From: Gerris lacustris
Taxonomy: Eukaryota > Arthropoda > Insecta > Hemiptera > Gerridae
Direction of reading: 5' to 3'
DNA length: 64,000 bases
Assembly (NCBI GenBank): GCA_951217055.1
Contig: OX578280.1
Location: forward strand, 19,011,394-19,075,393
In this document: piece by piece, positions 22,404 to 35,400 of the stretch
Numbering within the stretch: position 1 is the stretch's first letter
How the letters are laid out: the number at the start of each line of letters is the position of its first letter
Notes under the pieces: model-generated
The model's database searches: none
Told to the model about the DNA's origin: nothing
Seen by the model: the letters and a program-made list of their open reading frames with translations, nothing else
Made by a program: the position numbers and the translations under genes

Positions 22404-22476
22404 TCCTGCGTAGCTTAGTTGATAGAGCACTATACTGGAGATATAGAGGCCCGTGGTTCAAATCCCGGTGCTGGAG
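22404..22476 (+). tRNA. tRNA-like sequence, probably a pseudogene or SINE head
   Basis: It folds as a cloverleaf: TCCTGCG / TGCTGGA acceptor arm, TAGCTTAGTTGATAGAGC D arm, CTATA-CTGGAGA-TATAG anticodon arm with loop letters GGA, and a B box GGTTCAAATCC. One acceptor mismatch and two mismatches in the T stem, plus a Ser-type anticodon on a body without the long variable arm, argue against a working tRNA-Ser. Confidence 0.45.
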
Positions 22477-22479
22477 TGT

Positions 22480-23440
22480 ATTTTTCTCTGTCTGTTTCCC
22501 GTAGTTAATAATAATTATAATTTGATTTAGATTATCTTTAGTTAATTCAATTATTTTTAAGGAATAATAATTACAATAATTTAGTATTCTTTCAGTAACT
22601 TTGTCCAAAATTTAAAACCATTTTTATTTTTATTATATTAAGTATTCAGCGTCTAAAAAAAAATTAGTCTAATATCAGTCACCATTTATATAAATAAAAT
22701 CAAGGTTTTGTCTTATTGCAAAGCATTCTTACTTTAAAGCATTTTAAATACTTTTTCATCCATTATGAAAACCTAAATCAGCCGTAACTTTTTTCAGGTT
22801 ATAGTGATAGTTACAGGTATTTAGAGTAGAAATAAAAAACGAGGTGTCCTAGAATTAGTTTATTATATCGTTGGTAAACATTGTTAAATTTGTACATATA
22901 AAATTACAGATCAGTTGTATTAATAGCTCAATGACTATAAACAATAACTCAATCAATACTGATGATTTGATGATACAAGAAGATGATTTGAAAGACAGTA
23001 CTCTGATTTAATTGAGAGTGATAGGTAATAAACTATTTTTCACATGTTAACATTTAATTTAATTATCACAAAAGAAATAATTATTACTGAATTCACATTT
23101 ATCATTGATATAAACATAATATTCTGTATACATGTTTATTTTATGTCATTCAATATCTCAACAACACAGTAATAAAAAAAAGTATCTAAATAATCACAAA
23201 TAAAATCATTAAGATTGAAGTAAAATTGTCACATTTATCTTAATAATATCTATGTATATTTTAGAGTCCCCTCCTCCCTCTTGACCTTCAACTATACATA
23301 GTAATAATAAATTTAAAAAACACAATAAAATTAAAAATGAAAAAAAAAGGTCAAAAGGTAGGTATTATGAAAATAAAAGTTAATAAAATTCATAAAAAGT
23401 TGTACGATTTTATAAACACATTATAACTGATAATTTATAT
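22480..23440. other. Gene-free AT-rich stretch
   Basis: No exon, RNA gene or element recognised. Confidence 0.5.
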
Positions 23441-23444
23441 TACA

Positions 23445-24795
23445 CAGTAGAAGCCCTCAATCAGCTAATTTGGTACCGGACCTATGGCCAGATAACAAAA
23501 TTAATAAGCAAATAAATACATAATGGTACACTGAACAGCAGTATGTAAACTGTTCTAGTAACTACAACAGGCAAGTGACGACAGATATCTCCATAAAACA
23601 GTGGTAAACAGACTTATTGTCTTTTATATAACTTGTTAGAAAGGTCGAAGATACGAGTGTTGTAGGTGGAGTTACCTCCAGCTGAGTGGCTGGTAAACAG
23701 AACTTATTGTCTTTTATATAACTTGTTAGAAAGGTCGATGATATGAGTGTTTTAGGTGGAGTTACCTCCAGCTGAGTGGCTGGTAAACAGACTTATTGTC
23801 TTTTATATAACTTGTTAGAAAGGTCGAAGATACGAGTGTTGTAGGTGGAGTTACCTCCAGCTGAGTGGCTAGTAAACAGAACTTATTGTCTTTTATATAA
23901 CTTGTTAGAAAGGTCGAAGATATGAGTGTTGTAGGTGGAGTTACCTCCAGCTGAGTGGCTGGTAAACAGAACTTATTGTCTTTTATATAACTTGTTAGAA
24001 AGGTCGAAGATACGAGTGTTGAAGGTGGAGTTACCTCCAGCTGAGTGGCTGGTAAACAGACTTATTGTCTTTTATATAACTTGTTAGAAAGGTCGAAGAT
24101 ACGAGTGTTGTAGGTGGAGTTACCTCCAGCTGAGTGGCTGGTAAACAGACTTATTGTCTTTTATATAACTTGTTAGAAAGGTCGAAGATACGAGTGTAGT
24201 AGGTGGAGTTACCTCCAGCTGAGTGGCTGGAAAACAGACTTATTTTCTTTTATATAACTTGTTAGAAAGGTCGATGATACGAGTGTTGTAGGTGGAGTTA
24301 CCTCCAGCTGAGTGGCTGGTAAACAGAACTTATTGTCTTTTATATAACTTGTTAGAAAGGTTGATGATGTGAGTGTAGTAGGTGGAGTTACCTCCAGCTG
24401 AGTGGCTGGTAAACAGACTTATTGTCTTTTATATAACTTGTTAGAAAGGTCGAAGATACGAGTGTTGTAGGTGGAGTTACCTCCAGCTGAGTGGCTGGTA
24501 AACAGACTTATTGTCTTTTATATAACTTGCTAGAAAGGTCGATGATACGAGTGTTGTAGGTGGAGTTACCTCCATCTGAGTGGCTGGTAAACAGAACTTA
24601 TCGTCTTTTATATAACTTGTTAGAAAGGTCGATGATGCGAGTGTTGTAGGTGGAGTTACCTCCAGCTGAGTGGCTGGTAAACAGAACTTATTGTCTTTTA
24701 TATAACTTGTCAGAAAGGTCGATGATACGAGTGTAGTAGGTGGAGTTACCTCCAGCTGAGTGGCTGGTTCAACCGATTGCCGTGGGCTTCTACTG
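23445..24795. mobile_element. pogo/Tigger-type non-autonomous element enclosing a minisatellite
   Basis: CAGTAGAAGCCC at the left and GGGCTTCTACTG at the right are exact inverted ends. Inner similarity continues (CAATC.GC). The space between is almost all tandem repeat. No exact TA duplication is left. Confidence 0.75.
23603..24769. repeat. 89-90 bp minisatellite, 13 copies
   Basis: Units contain GGTAAACAGACTTATTGTC, TATATAACTTGTTAGAAAGG and GTGGAGTTACCTCCAGC (a small GGAG/CTCC hairpin). Variant letters (GAAGAT/GATGAT, ACAGA/ACAGAA) are shuffled among units. Confidence 0.93.
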
Positions 24796-24799
24796 GATA

Positions 24800-26260
24800 T
24801 GTATATTTAAAAAATATATATTATGTTTTTATCCATTATATGAACTTCACTTTTGTTTGTGTCTTGGTGCGTGTCATCTGCCGCCAAAATCGTTTAAGGG
24901 CTAATAAACACTCTTCTAGTCAGCCAACCGAGCTGAAACTTGGCACGTAGACTCTGTACCAATACAAAAAACATTCTATTAATTAATCGATTCATTTATT
25001 TATTATGTAATAAATGTATTAATTAACAAATTAACTTCCCAATGACTCACACAAACAAAATGCATAAATATAAAGAATTTATAATAAAAAACAAATGGTT
25101 TTTTTTATGGGCTAGTACTATTAATAACACACACTTAATGTGACTAGAACAACATATTTAATTAGTATGAAAAGGACCACACCCTTTCACATGTTAAAAA
25201 CAGATCTATTATAAAAATGGTTAATTTTGCCTTTTCAATTAAAGGAGTTATAATTAACATGTTTTCAGGGTTCCGTAGTTTTAATTAATTTGATAGATAT
25301 GATATGATAAAACATGTATATTTGATGATGAAACTAGGGAGATTGACTTTTAACATGCAATAGAAAATGAGCTTCATAAGATGATTTATATAGAAAAACT
25401 AGTTAGATCCCTGTGCTTCGCTAAGGAGTGTGTTATTATTATTATTTTTTTTTTTTATTCAATGGATTTAATACCGTAATAAACATTAAAATTATTTTTG
25501 CCAAGCAAGGATATTTATATCTCCCCGTGGATCAAATATAATTCTCTTTATATTATTTGTGTTAATTATTATCATGTTGTTTATATCATAATAGGAAGCA
25601 AAAATACCAAATTTCAAGGGTCTACTGCAAATGGTTCTGGAGATATCAATATGAAAAATTTAGAATTTGAAGCAGTCAAATAACACATAATAATTTTAGT
25701 GCAAATCAGTTAAGTTAAATTAAATATTCTCATAAGTTTTGACTTTCTGAGCCCAAATGGTTTACTAACTAGACTAATAAAAAATACACAATTGTTCCCT
25801 CCCTTTTAGACTTGGTTACATCTATTTTCTGCAAAAATCATCAAAATTTTATAATAGAATTATTTTAGAATAGAACCAAATCCATTCTTATCTACACAAT
25901 AGTACAATTTACTTTTCCTTGTTCACATCTTAACCAGCTTTAAGCTGTGACTCTGATTACTGTTAATTATAATCTGTTTATTGTTAATTAATAAAACAGA
26001 TAAAATCAATATTTATATTATTTATAAAAATATAAAAACATCACATTCTTGCATAGGCACTTTACACATAAATCACAAGTGTTTAAAATTATTAATTAAA
26101 GTATTAAAAATAAGTTCTTACTCCTAGTGTTTAACAATTTTTTGATAACTTAATTTTATTTTTAATCTAATACTAGTTTTTTGTTCAGAAAAACCTGATA
26201 GGAAAATTATCAAATAAAAAAACTTTAAATTGACAATGTTTTACTAATTTTCCCTGTATA
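24800..26260. other. Gene-free stretch downstream of CHMP7
   Basis: AT-rich DNA. A fragment near 25395 (CCCTGTGCTTCGCTAAGG) resembles ends of old insect retroposon families. No gene supported. Confidence 0.45.
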
Positions 26261-26261
26261 T

Positions 26262-26267
26262 TTTATT
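26262..26267 (-). terminator. Poly(A) signal of CHMP7
   Basis: AATAAA on the - strand (TTTATT on +), 30 bases past the CHMP7 stop codon. Confidence 0.6.
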
Positions 26268-26297
26268 GTTCAATTTAGTATTTCTGTTTTTGTTTTT

Positions 26298-26440
26298 TTA
26301 ATCTGATTGAAATAATTCAGGATTATTTATCATAGCTTCTTCTAATTTATGTGTTGGGATTGGTGGAAGATTTGTTATCAAATGGAACATTTTATCCTCG
26401 TATGAATAAGATTCGAAATTTGGAAGCTCTGGAGTTATTA
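26298..26440 (-). CDS. Chmp7: CHMP7 last exon: second MIM2-like motif and stop
   Basis: The acceptor is TTTTTTTACAG and the phase is 1. It encodes ITPELPNFES..MFHLITNLPPIPTHKLEE and ends PELFQSD with TAA at 26300-26298. It joins in frame both to exon 8 (through a Leu codon) and directly to exon 7 (through an Ile codon). A poly(A) hexamer lies 30 bases downstream. Confidence 0.87.
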
Positions 26441-29400
26441 CTGTAAAAAAATAAATAAATAAAAAGTGTTAGTCAATCAAGGTAAAAAAACAAAAAAATT
26501 AATATATATTTACGAGGGTCCATTAAATATAAATGGTACTTTCTCTGGTTATCGAGTATATGGGGTAGTAGGATAGTCAGGACTGCTGGAGTGGTTAGGA
26601 ATGCCTGGATAGAGGTAAACTACCTGCCCAGCTCAGCTCTCTGCTATGTTAAGTTGTCTAAGAGGAGTGTCCCTCCTCTGTTGCGCTACACATTATTATT
26701 AGGTACCTCACCCTTAAACACGTCAAAGAAGTTAGTCCAGGAGATAACGTGCAAAAAAGTGTCTGACTAACATCAAGGAAGATGAAAAAGGTGGTAATCA
26801 AGCTTAACTATATGGTTTCCACAACACTATTCTACATCAATTTTTATAAGTTTATAATATAGTAAATGTTTAACCCTTTAACACCCAGGTATAAAAAAAT
26901 TTCAATTTCCTAAACACTTTATGGTCCCTATGTATAACACACTCCTAAAATAAACCCCCAACACATTTGTTTTGAGTAGCGATCTTTTATTTAAGGGTCT
27001 TTAGAATCGATGTAGAAAGACAATGCGTCACGAAAAATAAAGCATGTGGTACCCTCATTGTGTTCATAACCTTCCAGTTGGTTGCTAATTCTAGCTTAAA
27101 CAAGTTTAGACAAAGCTTTTCTACCTATTTATTGGATTATTCCTATCTTATTTTTTGCTAAGTTATATTGTCTTGTGTTTGTAATAATAATATAGTCAGG
27201 GGACAGGTGATTGCTTGGGTGGCCGCTCGGAGCGCTAGTGTGGCGGTTCAGTTGTCTCCCATGCTTTCTCCCCCCTAGAGCCAGTCTGAGTCTAGCAGTT
27301 GCTGACAATGTTTCTTACTCTAAAGGTCGACCAAGAAGTCATGAACACGGGAGAAACGGAAAGCTTAACTTCGTTTAAAATCGGAACTTCCGAGTAGTGC
27401 CGAAGTCAGTACAGTCGGGTGCTAAGACAATAACCATTCCTAGTTTGTATGACATGCCCAGTTATGCCAAATCTCACGAATAACAACAGGAAGGTTTCCA
27501 ATCTGTTAGGTTTCCTGTTTTGTTTGTTTTTATACAGCACGAACTATAGTCACAACTGTTCTAAATCCAAATCAAACTCAGAAATAAAGAGAAAGAAAAA
27601 AAATAGATTAAGGAAAAAGAATATCGATTTAGATTTAAAGAATATTATTATGAATAATCAATAAATAATAATATAAAGATATTATCGCATATTATTAGTG
27701 ATTTCTTATCAGGTACAGTGTTGCCTGTTCCAAAAAATATAGAAGTTATCAAAAATAAAATTATTAATAACAGAAGAACAACACTGTGTGTTTTGACCGT
27801 GGTCTATTATATCAAAAACTGACTGTACATGAGGACACTAGCGCACTCCTCTCATTTCCATGACTTCTTGGTCGACCTCTAGTATAAATTATTGTATCTA
27901 ATCTAACTAAATATAACCTTCCGACCAGTCTTACTCTCAGTATTTAAGTCTAATTACCTTTTCTACATTTCAAAAACATCTTGTTTAACCCTTTGAATGC
28001 GTAATCTAATTCATGAACCTACCTTAATGACTGAATAGGATCTTTAAAATAAAAAAATTTGATCCTTTGTGGATACAAACGTCAGCAGGCCTGACGGAGC
28101 CTTGCAAGATGGTTCTACTCGAGGCACGGAGAATAGAGCTACAGAGGGCTGAAAGGAAGGGGCTTGGATCCACCCGCCAGGCGCGTTAGCACGGCATGGA
28201 TCCACCCACGTTGAATGGGTTAAATTATTTAATTAATAATCAGTTAATGTATTTTGTGGTGTTTTTATTTACTAAAATAAGTTTTTTGTTCTTACAAATA
28301 CTTCTGGACTATAGGTGTAAGTTTTAAATATGATTCTGGCTTGAATGAGGCATATATAATTTTTATAATATATTTTAGGGGTCTCCACTAAGAACATAAG
28401 ACATTGTGATCCACGGCTAGGACCTCAAAGCGTAAAAGGGTTAAAGAATAAAATTTATTTGTTTTCCAGTCTAATTGAATTTATGTATTGATCGTTTTGA
28501 AACGATCCGCTAGTTCATAATGCTGTATGAACGGAAAACGACGGATCATATCGGTTTAAATCCACTCCACCAAAAATATGTGATCGGAATGGAGGATCAA
28601 ATTTCAAAATGCTCGTATGAACACGTCGTGGAGTGGATTGAGATATCAGGTTATTTTACTGTTTTCCACTTTTTAAGTTCTTTGTTTTCGTGAGCTTCTG
28701 TTTCTTTTTTTTTAAACTGCAAAAACGTTTTTAAACAAAAGTTAATACTATAAAGAACCTGTAAAAACTTTTAATAACTTGTAAATAAAATGTAAAAATT
28801 CGGAGACATATTAGGTAACAAGAAAGAAGGTTTTACTCGTGATGTCACCCTAATGAGAAATCGAAAACAAATATTTCGATCACCTGTATTTTTTGTTGTG
28901 TGTATCGTTTTGAAAAAGAATTGGATCCGAAACGCTTTCAAAACAATGTGTGAACGTAGTATATTTCTCTATTGCTTAGTGTTACAACGTTAACTTAAAT
29001 AAATAATCAATTAAGAAATAAATAAATGAGTAATAATTACATTTTAAAGGAGCGTCGGGAGCAGCAAGCACTCTATTTTCTTTTTCCGTTGCTTCAAAAT
29101 ATTCCTCTAGCTTATATGATGGGGTTGGTGGAAGATTTCTTATTACTTGAAACATTTCATTATCATCCAAACTTGACTTAGGTTTTGGAAGGTCTGGAAT
29201 CATTTCTGTAAAAAAAAAAAATAAATAATAATAATAATAATAATATTAATAATAATGTTAATTAAAAAAAAAGAACAATATATTGCAATGCTCATAATAT
29301 GGTTTAATTTGTAACCAAAGAGTATGTAGGTTCTAGGCAAACTAAGTAATAAAATATCTATATTAAAAGAAATAAAAGCATTAAAATTACAAATTATAAA

Positions 29401-32400
29401 TCATGTCCTTATATAATATATTTTTCGTAAACAGTATTTTCTATCCAATGTAGCTCTGATTGTAATAGCTTAGGAAGTTTAGGGGTAAAGTATTGTGTAA
29501 TTATATTGAGTTAGTAGATGTCAGCCATCTCTGATGGCGGTATTTTCTTTTCACATCTGGATGTAAGCCTTCAGCACTATAGTTTTTTTTAAAAAAAATC
29601 CAGGATTTATGCCCAAATATATAGGTCTCGAAGTGGGTCCTTTGGACAAGCACAATCAATTCGTCATTTGATCAATTCTTATCAAACCACCATGAGAGTG
29701 GCGACCTGGTGGAGCTAAATCTTTAGATCAGCTTCCCACTTGTTTACACAATGTTGGGTGGACATTAAGGGGCCATGTAAATCAGAGTATCACGGCTAGG
29801 GATCGAACCCACGACCTCCTGATTCATTGATGGCTGAACAGACGTGGTTTAACTCACACGGCCACGCTAGCTCCCTCCTCGGCACTATAATACTGTTGCT
29901 ATTGCCCTTCACTATTTAAGTGAGACTGGATGTTCTATATATCACCCGCATGCAACATGTGCAGTCTTTGAGGAAAATATTTAAAATACGATAATTAAAA
30001 TTTTTTGATTTTCAGTTAAATTAGATTTATTTACATCAATACCTGGCAAACTAGATTTATTATAGGAGAAAACTACTTAGTAGATTAATACTTTAATAGA
30101 CTACAATTAACAATTAAAATGTGTTGATTATAATCTCTACCACTGTACTATATTTATTAGTTTACTATATGTATTTCATTTACTAGCTTCGGAAGGTGTT
30201 TGAACATCAACAGCAAGCCTTTTATGATTGTTAACATCAGTCAATTCGTGGCTTTCTGCATCAGGTAATCCAGTAATATCAACATCAGGTGATTTTTTAG
30301 TATCAGCTTCAGACATTTTCATAAGATCATCCAATTCTTTTTCCAAGTCTTCTTCATCATCCATGTCTTTAACTAAGTCCTCTGACAGGGCTGTCTGCAT
30401 GTCTTCATTAATATCTAAGACCTGAGGAGGAATAAGCAAACACGGTGTTAAGAATCAATGATAATACACCAATATTAAAGCAAATCATAATATATCAACA
30501 ATATTCTAGTGAATAATTACAAATAAAAATAATTGTTTACCTCTTTAACTTGTGTCATTGTATCAAATACAGCATCCTCATTTAGTCCTGAACTTTTGAA
30601 AACACCTTTAAGGGCCACTAATCCAGTTTTATAGGCATCTAAAACCTGGAAAAAAAAATTAACATATTAACACTACTTAATACTAAAACTTAATTAAGGA
30701 GTATTAGAGCTATTCTTTAATGTTGGTTTTACAATCTATATGAAACTAACTAACTCCGCAAAGGGCCTAAACCCTTCCACAGTACTATCAAAATAATTCT
30801 AGAAACTTAATTTCCAATTTTCAATAAAGTTGAAGTGGCTGCAAGACTTTTTATCCCTTTCCAGATTTATTTTTTAAAACAATTGGAAAGCCTTTTTTAA
30901 AAACCTAAATTTGAATTCCATAATATTAAATTAATTTATTATAAAACAGATTTAAAATTTATTAGATTTTACTTTTAGATTATTAGGGATGAAAATGTTT
31001 TTTAAAAAAAACAATATTTTCCTTTTAATTATCAAAATTGGCAATATTTCACCCATACCTGGGCATCTTCAGGCCTTGAATTGAAAATCGAGACTTAACA
31101 TTATTTTTTGGAGTAAAATCTGAAACAATATTGGAGTAACTGTCACAATAGAACTTATTAACAATAGAAGGTGAATAATATGTGACAGTTACTCCAATAT
31201 TTTTTCAGAGTTTACTTCATAAAACAATGTAACCTCAATTTTCAATTTTAGGCCTGAAGATGCCCAGGTATGAGCGAAATATAGCCAATTTTTTAATTAA
31301 CAGGAAAATATTGTTTATTTTTTTTAAAAATAACACCATTTTCATCCCTAAAGATCTAAAAGAAAAAGGAAATTTAATAAAATCATACGGGATTAACTGA
31401 AGAAAAAAGTCAAAAGATTAAAAATTTAATCCTAAATTTTTTAAATTTATTTAACAAGCGATCATTAACATTTTTGATTTTCAGTTAAATTAGATTTATT
31501 TTCATCAATATCTGGTAAACTGGATTTTTTCCTGGGATAACTACCTATAAGGGTCGATTAATATTTTAATAGACTACAATTAACAATTACTTCAACAAAA
31601 TTTTCAGAACTGTTTTTTTTTTTTTTTTTTTTTTTTAATAATTCTTTCACGGCTTAGAGCTTTTAGGGGAGCAGCAATTGCTCAATTTCAGTTTACAATT
31701 TTTTTTCTGAATGTGTATGTCGAATTTCATAGGAATTAGCCTAAGAACTTACTCAAACAGAAGAGGACTTGGCTAAATCTATGATCTCACAACTTTTTAC
31801 GTAAGAATTGCCTTATTTTTTTTACAAAAGAGTTTTTGTTTAGATATAATTAATTTATTTAATAAAAATTTATTCATTCAATATTTATTTATTCATTTCA
31901 ATAATTTACCTCTGTTTCAGTTTCAGTGTTACGAAGACTCTCAAGCAAAGTACAGAGGTTATCCAATGTTTGAAGTTTCTTTACTATACTATTTTCCAAC
32001 TGATGCTTCTTCTTTAGAGCATTTTTCGCCTGTGAACAGAGTTTTAATAAGAATAAAAATATTAATGCATTTAAGTACTGTATGAGACGTATCTAAAAAT
32101 ATTTAAAATTTAAGAGTGATAATTAAGGCGAGATTAATTTTAGCAGGGAGATTTTTAGTTAGCATGGAGTTATAAGTTATGATAAAATTTTAATTTTATT
32201 TAAACAATTTGACTTGTAATATAAATATAACAATTTTACAAGTAACTATTTTATAAGTAACTATTTACTTTTATTTAAAAGTACTTAATAGTAAGTTTAT
32301 ATATAATTACTTAAATATATACAAATAAAATGCCATACCGAGTGATTCATTTGCTTAGAGAGATACATTTTGACATCCCTAACACAAGTCTCTTTTTGTT

Positions 32401-35400
32401 TTTCAAGAGCAGCAACTTCCTTTTTAACATTAGCAATAGCTTCTTGCATTTGAAACACAGCTATATCGGCCTTAGTAATATGAGGAATTTCTGATTTGCC
32501 TGGCCTAAGAAGTTTCACTAGTTCGCATCCTTTCACTTTTTCCACCTAAAAAAAATATAAATATAAAATAAATAAATATGTAGTTTAATAGATTATACAT
32601 ATAGTAACTAGTTAATGCATGAGTGCTCCCAGTGGCGTAGAAGTGGGGCCAGAGAAGATGCCTTGATGTCTTGATTTTCTAACAGGGTTGGGCTGATTTA
32701 AATCAGTTGATTAAAATCAAATGATTTTTTTTTATATGAATCATGATTAAAATCAAATTTTCATTGAAGTACTTTTTGGACACCCTTACTATTCCTAGCT
32801 GGTTCCTTAATTTTGATTGTACCAGACCAAACATGCTAAAAACACATTCAACGGAAGCTGAAGAGGCAATCCCACTTAAAAACGGTTTAATTGTTTGTAG
32901 TTGCTTTTCAATTTCTGGTAAATTTAAATGGTTCTGACTGGGCATTAAATTTTATAGTCTATAGTATTTTATAGTATAGTATAATGCTACTATCCTTATC
33001 CTACCCGTTACCACACATAAAAAAGTACGGGGGAAAAAAATACAGTAGAGCGTCGATTATCCGAACTAATGTTTTTTGGGGTGGTTCGGATAATCAAAAA
33101 TTCGGATAATCGAAATTCACTATAGAAATTTAAAAGGGAAGATGCAAAAATAATCAACCTCGCTTATGAAAATGCATATTTGTTTTATTTATTTAGTACA
33201 TAATGAAAAAAAAAATATATAAGTTGTGTATCACCTAAGATTAATTTGGCATAAAGAAGGTTGTAATACTCGTCTGCGTCATTTTTTTTACTTAATTTTT
33301 CACTATGAATCTCGATTAGTCGAATCCCATGACGTAATTTGAAATTTATCAGCCACTCAGAACTGAGGATGAATAAAGATTCACCACCAAGCTTCATGTT
33401 TAATTCCACTGCTATATCACTTTATCATACAATATGGGTCCAGATATGGATATGGGCTGTCTAGAGGCCCGTTTTTGCAAAAACCAAGTGAATGCAGCAT
33501 CTTCCAACAGTTTGGATTTCGTTTCATTTTATTATAGTTTTCCGATTTAAACTGCCCTCCTCACTGTCAAGATTAAGTGCATTAATCTTGACCAAGTGAT
33601 TGAATCAGAATTATTTTTTGTTTTCCGTAATCGTTGATTTAGCAACAACGAACTTGATAGCCAATGCCTTGGCTTTCACTTTTCTTCAGCCGCGTAATAA
33701 TTTCCATTTTATCTTTTAATGAAAGCACCACCCGTTTCCTTTTTGTCGACATGTTGTAAGTTTTACTTAAAATATCTAACTACTAACTAATTAAAAAATG
33801 TATACCTCACAATGAATTATTTGAAACGGAGAGCATTAACATAACCGACCAACAGAATAGAAAGGTATTAAATGGAGAAATGCTGCAAACAATTCCAGAA
33901 ATAACATAGATAAACAAAAGTTAGTTCTTAGTAAACAAATGTTAATGTCTGCCCCGTAAAACTGAATTCATCGAAATCTGGTATCCCTTTATACAGCTGA
34001 CACCGCTCTTTCTAGCAATTAATTTAGTGGCTTTTGATTTGATTTTGATTTTTTTTTTTTTTTTTTTTATGAAGCTAGTTCGGATAATTGAACGTTCAGA
34101 TAACTGACGTTCGGATAATTGATGCTCTACTGTACATAAAAAATGCTTCAAGGACATTAGCGGGGTGCCGGTAGGGTGCGTTCACACGAGGGCCAGTGCC
34201 ACGCTGAGGATTGTAGCTTATCTAGACAAAGACGTTGAGCGTACATAAACAAATTACACGAAAAAAAAATCGCTTTCATAAAAAGATTTCGCTTTTCAGA
34301 ACGAACAAATATAACTTATTTAAGCTGGCGAGAAAATAGAGTGACACTGATTTCACTCTGTGACTTACACCTATCTTCTTGAAACCGACTTTTTTTCTTA
34401 CAACTAATTATCGCCCGCATTTTATAAGGATTGTAAATTTTATCAGTTAGTTTTCAAAATTTTTGATTAAAATAAAAAAAAATCAATGATTTTTTTTTTA
34501 ATAAAAGTCAAATTTTGCCCAACCCTGTTTCTAATTTTGTGAACTTCTAGTTGATCTAACTCAAAAACTCTAATTTCAATAACCCGGAAGCTTTACACTT
34601 TAAAAAGATTTATTTTAAACATTTGCAGTCCAGTCATTTAAATCCTCGGGTGCGTGCGGTCTAATTCAGACACGAGGAGGCGCGGACTCCTGATAGGACT
34701 TAGTCTGTTTTATATGCCTACACAACAGGTAAAATAAATATAAACTTGGAATAATTTTAGCAAAATATTATAAAACATATTTAAATTGGTTCAATTGTTT
34801 TATTATTTTTTTAAATTTATAAAATACCGCTGTTTCGTCTCATAGTTTATAAGAATTAAAGTAGTCAGTCTCAATTATAATTTTCAAATTTTTCTGTACA
34901 TTTTTATTATTTTATTTTTAAATTGAGGTACCACATTATTTATTTTGTATTTTATATGTATAAATTTCACTAAAATTAGCGTAATACTAAAATTTAAGTA
35001 GAAGTGGCGCGGGTCCCCTGACAGGACAATATGGGCACAGAATTGAAGTGGAATCACGTACGATGTCAAACAGTGACTGATTCTCTTGATTAAAGCAATA
35101 AATGTAGCTAAAAAAAATCCTTATCTTCCAATCGCACCAACATCTATCTCAATTTCACAGTTATATCTCAAATTTAGGCCTCACAGGACAACGCGTTCCC
35201 GAGGGTTAAATAACTAAGTCTTGAAGCCAAATCAAATCCAAAATTGGCTTTAAATCCTCTTTTGATAAGAACTTATGATCATTTCCCCATAATAGTGTAT
35301 CTAAAGCTTAGTTCACAACAGTATTTAATGTTGCACACTTTTGTTCTGGGGCTGAATCTAGGCTAAGCTGCAACATGTCCCCATCTCCTGAAGCATATTG

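Larger units (their letters stand above)
32683..34527. mobile_element. hAT element in CHMP7 intron, disrupted by a Tigger element
   Basis: CAGGGTTGGGC and GCCCAACCCTG are exact inverted ends; TTTCTAA flanks both sides (7 of 8 bp). A transposase C-terminal piece lies just inside the left end and a pogo/Tigger element sits in the middle. Confidence 0.85.

Noticed and set aside
32743..32937. Plus-strand frame opposite the hAT fragment
   Set aside because: Mirror of the transposase remnant on the - strand.
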